Assembly: GCF_026191375.1 (NCBI RefSeq)
Contig: NZ_JAODTL010000007.1
Span: 1-43,272 of the forward strand
DNA from: Marinomonas pontica
GTDB taxonomy: Bacteria > Pseudomonadota > Gammaproteobacteria > Pseudomonadales > Marinomonadaceae
Direction of reading: 5' to 3'
DNA: 43,272 bases
The translations under genes were made by a program, and so were the position numbers. How positions within the stretch are numbered: position 1 is the stretch's first letter; each line of letters opens with the position of its first letter. Positions 27,036 to 34,572 of the stretch are shown piece by piece. The notes beneath the pieces are model-generated. The model searched no databases. It saw nothing but the letters and a program-made list of their open reading frames with translations, and was not told the origin of the DNA.

Positions 27036-27128
27036 ACATTAACCCCACCCTAACCCTCCCCTTTTCAAGGGGAGGGAACAATAGCTGGACCAAACCCTAA
27101 GCCTCCCTTGAAAAAGGAAGGAACAGGC
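27036..27128. repeat. Family B palindromic repeats, two units
   Basis: CCCTCCCCTTTTCAAGGGGA hairpin followed by a weaker, diverged unit with CCTCCCTTGAAAAAGGAAGG. It sits between the convergent MBL gene and wzz, and the hairpins may serve as their terminators. Confidence 0.8.
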
Positions 27129-27130
27129 CA

Positions 27131-28078
27131 TTAGTCTTTTTTGGCGAAGGCGAAGCGTATGAGTACGATGCCCATGCCGAGCATGCCGCCAAGCAGGACG
27201 GCGAGTACGCAGATGAGGGCGCGTTTGGGGCCGGCTTCTTCTTCGGGTACGACGGCTGGGTCGATGATTTTGAAGGCAAATTCGTCTTGCACTTGCGCCA
27301 ACATGAGGTTTTTGGTTTGTTCTTCTATCAGCTGATAAAAGACGGACTGCATGTCTGAGATGCTGGTTCGTTCAATCTGTTCTTCTAGGTAGCCTATGTT
27401 GCGACTCGTCTCGTCGAGTGATTGTTTTTTAACCCAGGCGTTTAGATCTATCACCAGCCAGTCGACCCATTGTTTTGCAATGGTGGGTGATAAGTGTGTA
27501 ATCGATAAGGTCACTAGGCCGTTGTCTTTGCTTTCTGACACGGCGATTAGCTTTTTGAATTCTTTATAGGCTTCCCAGTCTGTGGGTTCTAGGGTTTTAC
27601 CCGGCTCCACCTCACGCACCCAGGTTTTGCTTTGCGTGTCGTATATTTCAGGGTCCAATAGTAGCGTGTCTGTTGATTCACTCCACTTTTCACCCGCCAT
27701 TAATGGCACCAGTAAATCGTATTTGTGGATGAAGGCATTTAAGAACTGGCGCGATTGCAAGGTTGCTAAGGCCATGGCTTTGCTGTCTGTGCCACCACCG
27801 CCAAGGCTAATGCCCGCTAATGACGCTAAACCACCAAATTGTGACGCCATGGCGGCAAGCCCGCCGGATTTGCTGTCGTTTGCGGATGCCAATACCGCTT
27901 CCGCTTTATAAGTATTAGGCTGTGACAAGGCATACAGCACACCGCCAACAGCAAAAATAACGGTCACTAATATAATGATCCATTTGCCTTTCCATAGGGC
28001 GATAAACAGCTCTTTTAGGTCTATTTCGTCATCCTGCGGTGGGTACGCCTGTGGTGGTAATCGGTAATTTTCGTTCAT
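27131..28078 (-). CDS. wzz: Wzz-family chain-length determinant / PCP protein
   Basis: 315 residues. The N-terminal DEIDLKELFIALWKGKWIII leads into transmembrane helix 1 (to about residue 50). A large periplasmic domain with Gly-rich and helical parts follows, and then helix 2, ICVLAVLLGGMLGMGIVLI, at the C-terminus after a Pro/Gly-rich stretch (VVPEEEAGPKRA). No cytoplasmic tyrosine-kinase domain follows, so this is a polysaccharide co-polymerase without a Wzc kinase. It sits downstream of the SLBB export protein and would set chain length of the Wzy product or support export. It is the last gene of a three-gene set with SLBB and wzi. Confidence 0.87.
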   Translation of the reverse strand: MNENYRLPPQAYPPQDDEIDLKELFIALWKGKWIIILVTVIFAVGGVLYALSQPNTYKAEAVLASANDSKSGGLAAMASQFGGLASLAGISLGGGGTDSKAMALATLQSRQFLNAFIHKYDLLVPLMAGEKWSESTDTLLLDPEIYDTQSKTWVREVEPGKTLEPTDWEAYKEFKKLIAVSESKDNGLVTLSITHLSPTIAKQWVDWLVIDLNAWVKKQSLDETSRNIGYLEEQIERTSISDMQSVFYQLIEEQTKNLMLAQVQDEFAFKIIDPAVVPEEEAGPKRALICVLAVLLGGMLGMGIVLIRFAFAKKD

Positions 28079-28205
28079 TATCCTACTTCGCTTTGTTTTT
28101 ACACTTTGTTTTTACGCCGTGTCATACCAACAGTGAGCCACGTCTCGCACTCACTGTCGTTTGCCTTTTGGATCTTTGGTTCAGTGAATAACTAAATAAA
28201 TAGCG

Positions 28206-30864
28206 TCAGTTTTTCACCGCACTCCAGGCCACGCCCAGTTGATACAGAATTTGAGTGGCGGTGGATAACGTGCTCAACCCATCTAGGTAGTCTGTGTTGA
28301 TCGGTACTATGATGGTGTCGCCGGGCTCTAATGGGTCATTATGACGGCTGAACCAGAATGAGTTGTTCGGCAATTCCACCGAGCCATTGGATTTCACTAT
28401 GTAGATTCGCCCGGTGTCCGCTTGGCGTTTTGTGCCACCGGCCGCGGTGATGTAGTCTTCTACGGTTAAGTTGGGGTTAAAAGTATGGTTAGAAGCAAAC
28501 TGCACTTCTCCAACAATACTCACCACTGGGTTTAAGGCTGGTACGAACAACTTATCGCCTTTTTCCAGCATGAGATTTGCCAAGGCATCTCCCGTCATGG
28601 CGCGATCCAAATCCACCACCAGTCGCCCTACTGGCTCGGCTTTGTCAAGCTGATCGACAATAGCAATGGCCTGCGCGGGGTCGGTTCCAGTTGTTTGACG
28701 ACGCAACGCAAGTCCGCTGATTTCTTGTTTTAGCTGTGCGTTCAAAAACTTCAGGCGCTCGGCTTCTTGGCGTTTTAGTCGTTCACGGCTAAACACGGCA
28801 CCAGCAGGGTAAGCAAACTCGGTAAAGCCACCGGCCCGTGCGATCACGTCTTTTAAGGTTTCACCACGTTTGAAGGTATAGGTGCCAGGGAACACAAATT
28901 CGCCTTGCAGCTCAATCACCATGCCTTCTTGCCAACCTGGCTGCGATTTGATGATGAGATGATCTTGTGCCCCCAGTGTCACGTCCGATTGGCCGCTCAT
29001 TGCGTCTTGCAATGAAAAGTTGATGCGTTCAATAGTCGAACTGTCACCCTGCACCTGACGATGGGTCAGTTCAGCCGAAGCTAAAAACGCTTCTTCTGTT
29101 AGTCCACCCGCTGCGGCCAGCAAGGTTTTGACCGTGGTATTGTTTGCCAATGGGTACAAACCTGGGAATTTTACCGCGCCGGATATTTCCACCAGTTTTG
29201 CGGGTTGTCCGTAGCTGGCTTGCTCTTTTAGGCGTTCGACAATCGGTTCTAATAAGGCCTCTCGGCTGGCTTTGCGCAACTCAGACGCATCAGACACCTT
29301 GTCGGTGCCCGCGATATTCAGTGCCGTGGCTTCGTCTTTTACGACAATGGCGCCCGTTTGCGCGTCCAGCACTTCGCGAGTTTTGCTTGCATCGCCACCA
29401 TTGGCTTTGACCTTGCTGTTGGCGTAAGAGCCAAACCAGTAGCCTTGCGCCAAGCCATTATCAAACACAAACAGTTGGTCTTTTTCCTGTAGAACCAGGT
29501 TATCCGCCGAATTCCCTTTGGTAAGGGCGTTCAGCAGGCTGAATTGATACACTTCAATGTCTTGGTTGGCGTTCACTTCACGCACTAACAGGGCGTAATT
29601 CAAATCGGCTGAGGGTTTTAATCCGCCCTCAATCGAGCCAATAGCGTCCCGAATGGTCATGCCTTCGGTTACCTTCATTGCCCCTTGTCGCACGACTTCA
29701 CCACGCACGGCAATGGCATTTTTCAGCGACATAGACACCGCCGACAAAGGTCACTTCGTCGCCATTTTTCAGCACAAAGTCACGACCCGATTTGGTTGAA
29801 AGATCTAGCGTAAACTGCTCTAAGCCTTGCGCGCTGGTTCTGCGCACGCCCACGCGGGACAAATACGCCGATGGTGTGGCACCGCCCGCCAATGCGAGCA
29901 ATTGTGCCGTATTGGTTTCACCTTTGATCTCGTACAAGGCGGGACGAACGACTTCACCTTCAATAGACACACGGCTGTCGCGTACCGGAATAAACAGCGT
30001 ATCGCCAGACGACAGGCGAATGTCTTTGCTGGTGTCGCCTTTGATAAGCAAATCGTACAGGTCAAATTCAGACACTACTTTGCCTTTGCGCAATAACTGA
30101 ATATGACGCAGGCTGCCCGTTTGCTTGACACCGCCGCTGGCGATAAGCGCTTGGGTAATGGTGGTTAAACCATTCACATTGTAAGCGCCAGGCTGTACCG
30201 CCTCCCCGGCGATGAAAACTTGCATGGTGCGCATGGCGCCCATGGTGACAGACACGTCCACACCAATGGTTTTACGTTTAATGATGTCGTTCAGCTGTTT
30301 TCTGAGTTGCGTAAAAGTCTGACCAGATACCGCAACAGGACCAATGTCCGGCAAATTAATAGAGCCATCTCGGTCGATCGTTAGCGACAGGTTTTGGTTG
30401 GTTTTGCCAAAGGTTTGCACACTGATCACATCACCTGGCCCCATTTGGTAATCCAAGGGTACGGGTAAATTGTCGACTACGGTCAGGCCTAAGCCATTGC
30501 CACTGAATACGTCATAGCCAAAAGACGACAAGCCATTAGCGCTGACTTGTCCTCCATTGGTATTGGCCACATTCGTTTTGGTAGATGCTGGGGCAGCAGG
30601 CTCTAACACCGGCGCTTGCTGTATGGCGGTCGTCGCTGAGCTGCCTCCGCCGCCCGTTAAAGTACTAACATCCACACCGTATTGTTTTGCCAAGGCTTCT
30701 TGTTGGGCTTTGGGTAGGCTTTGAAATTGGCTAATTTGAGCCGCGGTTGGGGTAAATGCCAACACACTGCCACTGGCCACAAAAAGCACAAGAGCCATCC
30801 ATGATGTGGCTTTTTGTCGTAATGACGGTTTACGTCGTGACGAAGGTTTAAAATCTAATCGCAT
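28206..30864 (-). CDS. Large SLBB polysaccharide export protein, frame broken
   Basis: About 886 codons if joined. Signal peptide WMALVLFVASGSVLAF is near residue 30 and has no lipobox cysteine. The poly-export domain DYQMGPGDVISVQTFGKTNQ begins near residue 140. Repeated SLBB domains follow, recognisable by VFIAGEAVQPGAYNV, VSIEGEVVRPALYEI, IAVRGEVVRQGAMKV, VEISGAVKFPGLYPL, VIELQGEFVFPGTYTF and VSIVGEVQFASNHTF. The first and second parts are in different frames. The junction is at 29725-29740 near VTFVGGV, and one extra base or two missing bases explain it. Wza-type proteins are about 380 residues, so this is a multi-SLBB variant. It would form an outer-membrane or periplasmic export channel with Wzz and Wzi. 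Confidence 0.87.
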
Positions 30865-30898
30865 GCTATGTCGTCTTTTATAAAGTCAATAAAATAGG

Positions 30899-32209
30899 TT
30901 AAAAGCGAAATTCATACCCTGCCCACAGGCTGGTTTGATTATCGCTGTTTTCTGCTTTTTCATACGCCGCCCCCAATCGAACCATACCCGCCAATGCCGG
31001 CAGGCTGTAGGTCAGTTGGGTTGTGTTTGTTGTTTCGTTATCTTGCTTCGCTTGCTGCTGGCTCACACCCAGCTGGTGGTCGTTCTGAAACTGCAGGTAA
31101 AAGGCAATAGACACGCCGTTATCCAGTAGATATGAGGTATTGGCTACGCCATCAGTCTTTGAGGGATAGGTGCCGGACTTCCATAGAGTGGTATCGTGAG
31201 CCGCGGTACTTTGTTGAGACTCCAATACCACTCGCGCGGTATTTTGACCAATGGGAAATCCCCCTGTCCAGCCCACTAGCCAAGCACCCAATTCGGTAAT
31301 ATCGGCGGTAGAGGCCGCTTCCGCGTATAGGCTGTGGTAAACATGAGCGATAGGCGGCAAGGTGATTTTCGCGTCCCATGCCAACTGTTCATCGTTGCTG
31401 GCGTCTACGTCCGAAAACCATGTTTGGTAGGTCACACCATATTCAAACAAACGAAAAGGCTTAGACACAAAACGTGTTGCGCTGTGGTAGTCGTAGTCTG
31501 AATCGCTCGGCTGCGCCAAGACACTCTCCACACTCCAAACGCCCAGCCCGGCATTTTGCCCAACGTAGCTGACGCTCACATCAGGGGCAGCCTTGGCATA
31601 GGAACCTAAAATAAGATTATGCTGCCAGCCTTGCCCCCACCAACGATCCACATTACCCACCGACCACAGCCACGCACCACCGCTCACGGCCACATAGCTG
31701 TTGTCCAATGTAAACTCAGTGTCGTTTTGGTATTCGCTGTACGCCACACCCAGTCGATAAGACACGTGGTTGCCTAACTGTTCAACACTGGTGTACAGAC
31801 CTTTTTCGTCTTCATTAAACTGACCAAAACCCGATGCGGCAGACGCCTCTGTGCCATTTAGCACTTTGAACAAGCTGCTGCCTCTGTTTAGGCGTGCCGA
31901 GTTTAAGGTGTAGAGCAGTTCTTGGTTGGCCATGGTGATCATGTCGCTGTTCTGCTCTGCGTAGGTTAGGTCATCCCCCAGCTGCGACCAACGCAACGGG
32001 AAATTGCCCACTGGCGCGCTTAATTGCCCCGCATCTGACAACAACACCAAAGAAGATCGTAAAAAAGGGTCATTGGCTTCGAACCAGGGCGACGAGAAAG
32101 CCACACTGGGTAAACAAAGTAACAGTGCCGTCAATCGGCGAGATGGGTATAAGACCGACGACAAAAACGACGTAGGTCTGGATCGATTAGTATAAATAAG
32201 CGAGGACAT
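30899..32209 (-). CDS. wzi: Wzi-type capsule assembly outer-membrane protein
   Basis: 436 residues from ATG at 32209, chosen because GGTGAG precedes it; the frame is open further upstream. A basic N-terminus leads to signal helix LTALLLCLPSVAFSS. The mature part is rich in aromatic beta-strand repeats (WLWSVGNVDRWWGQGWQHN, IELGAWLVGW-like strands) and ends in an aromatic strand terminating LWAGYEFRF, a C-terminal Phe typical of outer-membrane barrels. Wzi is an 18-strand barrel lectin that helps attach capsule to the surface. It is the first gene of the wzi-SLBB-wzz set and is divergent from the Gfc operon. Confidence 0.85.
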   Translation of the reverse strand: MSSLIYTNRSRPTSFLSSVLYPSRRLTALLLCLPSVAFSSPWFEANDPFLRSSLVLLSDAGQLSAPVGNFPLRWSQLGDDLTYAEQNSDMITMANQELLYTLNSARLNRGSSLFKVLNGTEASAASGFGQFNEDEKGLYTSVEQLGNHVSYRLGVAYSEYQNDTEFTLDNSYVAVSGGAWLWSVGNVDRWWGQGWQHNLILGSYAKAAPDVSVSYVGQNAGLGVWSVESVLAQPSDSDYDYHSATRFVSKPFRLFEYGVTYQTWFSDVDASNDEQLAWDAKITLPPIAHVYHSLYAEAASTADITELGAWLVGWTGGFPIGQNTARVVLESQQSTAAHDTTLWKSGTYPSKTDGVANTSYLLDNGVSIAFYLQFQNDHQLGVSQQQAKQDNETTNTTQLTYSLPALAGMVRLGAAYEKAENSDNQTSLWAGYEFRF

Positions 32210-32555
32210 TCTTAGCTCACCGTTCCTTGTATTGATAACATTGACGCTTTGTCTGAGCACAGGTCCATATCACACATTTGTTGAGACGCCGCCAATGATG
32301 TCGCAAACAAGGCCAAAAATAAAGCCTGCTTTGCTTAATGTTTCCACAAAGTGTTTGCCGTTAATTACGATTCAAACAGTAAAAATACCATTCGATAAAA
32401 AGCATTGGCGTCATTTTGCCCTGACAAAACGCAAGAATTGATCAAAAAATTAACAATTTTTTATTTTCCAGCGCTTACATTGTCGCAAGGCTTGTTCTAA
32501 AATCAAAAACGAAGACTATTCTTCAAACATCGATGTTTAATGATAAGGAAATATT
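32210..32555. other. Divergent promoter region between wzi and the Gfc operon
   Basis: About 346 bases, AT-rich, without a convincing gene. An A/T inverted repeat AAAAAATT-AAC-AATTTTTT lies near 32444-32462. A TAAAAT box at 32498-32503 is a possible -10 for the rightward operon, but the -35 is poor, so this is tentative. TAAGGA at 32544-32549 is the ribosome site of the first Gfc gene. Confidence 0.5.
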
Positions 32556-32975
32556 ATGAAACTTGTAACGATAGCTACTATTGTAGCACTTGGCCTAGCT
32601 AGCCAAGCGTATGGTGAAGCGGCTAGTGGTGGTGGTGCTAGTTCTACTGCTGGTGCTGGTTCTACTGCTGGTGCGGGTTCTACTGCTGGTGCGGGCGCAG
32701 GAGCTGGTGCGGGCGCAGGAGCTGGAGCTGGTGCGGGCGCAGGAGCTGGTGCAGGCGCTGCTGGTGCGGGCGCTGCTGGTGCGGGCGCTGCTGGTGCAGG
32801 TGCTGCAGCAGCAGCAGGTGCTGGTGCTGCTGCTGCTGCTGGTGGAATCACAGTTGGCACAATAGCTGCTGGTGTGGGTGTGGCTGCTGGTGCTGCGGTT
32901 GCGGTTGGATCATCAAGTAGTAACAACAACACTTCTGGCACTTCTGGCACTTCAGGTACGTCTGGTACTAACTAG
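32556..32975 (+). CDS. yjbE: Secreted Gly/Ala-rich repeat protein (GfcA/YjbE-like)
   Basis: 139 residues. Signal peptide MKLVTIATIVALGLASQAYG is followed by three STAGAG repeats, a long GAGAGA stretch, AAGAGAAGAG, poly-Ala, then a hydrophobic segment GGITVGTIAAGVGVAAGAAV, SSSSNNN and four TSG repeats. YjbE of E. coli has the same plan (Ala/Ser/Gly-rich, then Thr-rich end) and is the first gene of yjbEFGH. The three genes that follow are YjbF-, YjbG- and YjbH-like, which fixes the call. The hydrophobic segment may insert in or gate a membrane. The silk-like block is encoded by in-frame DNA repeats and so may vary in length. Its function is unknown in all systems I know of. Confidence 0.82.
   Translation: MKLVTIATIVALGLASQAYGEAASGGGASSTAGAGSTAGAGSTAGAGAGAGAGAGAGAGAGAGAGAGAAGAGAAGAGAAGAGAAAAAGAGAAAAAGGITVGTIAAGVGVAAGAAVAVGSSSSNNNTSGTSGTSGTSGTN
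32643..32800 (+). repeat. In-frame 18- and 12-base tandem repeats in the Gly/Ala gene
   Basis: Three 18-base units encoding STAGAG begin at 32643, 32661 and 32679. They lead into repeats of GCTGGTGCGGGCGCAGGA and then about three 12-base units GCTGCTGGTGCGGGC-like. All periods are multiples of three. A separate 9-base repeat encoding TSG lies at about 32931-32966. Confidence 0.85.
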
Positions 32976-32997
32976 TCACAAAGAGATAACGCCTCCT

Positions 32998-33048
32998 AAT
33001 ACCTAATGCAGTTGCTGTTTATTCTGATTCTGCATTAGGTATTTTTTA
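32998..33048 (+). terminator. Hairpin terminator or attenuator after the Gly/Ala gene
   Basis: AATACCTAATGCA and TGCATTAGGTATT make a 13-base perfect stem, with a loop of about 17 bases and a T-run TTTTTT after it. It lies 22 bases after the first Gfc gene and 23 before the next. Partial termination here would give more of the first protein than of the other three. Confidence 0.85.
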
Positions 33049-33070
33049 TTACTTTAATCTTGGTTAGCAA

Positions 33071-33823
33071 ATGCATCAGTTTAACAAAACTGCCTATCAT
33101 CTCTTTCTTATTGTTTTTATTCTTGTTTTGCCCGGTTGCAGCAAAAACTTTAAAAGCGCAGTGGACTCTATAAAAGCCGCCAAAGATGTCAGTAATGGTC
33201 CAGACATCACGAGTGATTACATCACATCTCTTCCTTATGCCAGTACATTAGTCCGTATTAATAACAGTAAGCCAATCCTTCTAATACTGTCTTTCATCGA
33301 TCAGAATCCAATATCTGGCGCCACACGCCTTACTTGGATATCGGGTGATAAAGGCTCAATAACCACAGAAAACGGCCGCATAATCCAAACTACAGGGTTT
33401 TACAGCAATAATTTAGATGGCCTGATGGATCAAGATAAGTCACTATCCCTCCCTAACAGACAGGGCTCTTGGCAGGCCATTTATGATTGGTCGCCTGGTT
33501 ATCGGTATCATTTTTCAGCGCAAGTTAGCAGCCACTTTGTGGGTAATGAAACCATTACGACCGATTTATGGGTGCAAGCTGTTGAACACATTGAAGAAAC
33601 GGCTGTTTTCTCTTCCCTTAGCAGCCAATTCACTAACCATTTTTGGGTAGTCCCAGCCACAGACGACATAAAAGCATTTGTTGTAAAAAGCATTCAATAT
33701 TTAGGACCTAACATGGACAAAGTCGAAATGTTAATGATTAAGCCTTTTATTGAGCCCATATTACAAAATGAATCAGTTGAGCAAACACAAACCATTTCTA
33801 GTGAAAAGAGTAAAAAGTCATGA
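33071..33823 (+). CDS. yjbF: YjbF/GfcB-like capsule lipoprotein
   Basis: 250 residues. The signal sequence ends in a lipobox, LVLPGCSKNF, with the modified cysteine near residue 23, so it is a lipoprotein. The mature part has few motifs, but LVRINNSKPILLILSFIDQ and the ISGDKGSI region match the GfcB/YjbF pattern. The gene overlaps the next one at ATGA. Position between YjbE-like and YjbG-like genes supports the call. It probably works with YjbH at the outer membrane. Confidence 0.85.
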   Translation: MHQFNKTAYHLFLIVFILVLPGCSKNFKSAVDSIKAAKDVSNGPDITSDYITSLPYASTLVRINNSKPILLILSFIDQNPISGATRLTWISGDKGSITTENGRIIQTTGFYSNNLDGLMDQDKSLSLPNRQGSWQAIYDWSPGYRYHFSAQVSSHFVGNETITTDLWVQAVEHIEETAVFSSLSSQFTNHFWVVPATDDIKAFVVKSIQYLGPNMDKVEMLMIKPFIEPILQNESVEQTQTISSEKSKKS

Positions 33824-34570
33824 AGTTATGGTTGCGGATAACCTTGTTAGTCTACTGTGGTTTTGCATGCTCTTCTATTGCGCGGGCCACGTCACCCAAT
33901 ACAGAGAGTTCAGTACAAGTTATCCTAATGCTGGAGCCATCAAACGTCTCTCTACACTACTCTCATGAGGTTCGTTTTTTACAAGTCATAGAGGACGCTT
34001 ACGCAAAAACAAGCTACGAGGTTTATGAGCTTGGTACGGCACTTATTGATCCTACTAAAAATGCTTTAGTAGATAAGAAAAAAATCGATATTAGAAAAAT
34101 TGCACGTCGTAGGAACTGCCGAGGCCATTCAGCTAGCTAACATGATTGAAGACATGAATTTTGTGCATCGCGAACCCGTTCAAACCCGTCGTAATACAAT
34201 TCGCACTCGACTTGAATTCAACCCTATGCTGCATGGGGAGTATTGGTTAATACTGCCAGAGCGCCCCGATAACGTCACTGTTATAGACCCAAATAGCAGT
34301 CGCCCACATGTTATCCCTCTGGTCACTAATTTCAGCCTAAAAGATTATCTGTCTGATTTGCCAAACATAGCAAGTAACTCAGTACAAAATGCATGGATTA
34401 TTCAGGCAAACCAAGATACGTATGAAGCGACTGGCATCAACTGGAAAAATATCCCCTATTTCTTGACCCCTGGCGCAATTGTTTTTTTAGGTTTGCAGGA
34501 TTTACCGGATCAATTTCGGGATTTGAACGCCAGCATTGCTCATTTGCTTGCTTTGCGTGTGGAGCTGTAG
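33820..34570 (+). CDS. yjbG: YjbG/GfcC-like periplasmic protein, frame broken at an A run
   Basis: About 250 codons if repaired. The start is ATG at 33820, overlapping the yjbF stop. A signal helix lies at LRITLLVYCGFACSSIARAT. The first frame runs to VDKKKIDIRK and then misreads. The second frame resumes at HVVGTAEAIQLANMIEDM and ends at 34570. The break is in the run of seven A at 34078-34084: six A gives KKKSILEKLHVVGTAEA. GfcC/YjbG proteins are periplasmic, with a beta-grasp-type domain. VLFLGLQDLP-like residues near the end match. It couples to yjbH 2 bases downstream. Confidence 0.8.
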
Positions 34571-34572
34571 TT

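Noticed and set aside
32537..32950. Pro/Ala-rich reading frame on the minus strand and a Val/Leu-rich one on plus
   Set aside because: These are frame shadows of the Gly/Ala repeat gene. That gene has a signal peptide, a ribosome site and operon context.
32556..32975. Eukaryotic silk gene acquired by transfer
   Set aside because: The similarity is only low-complexity GA repeats. The bacterial signal peptide and Gfc/YjbE position explain the gene.
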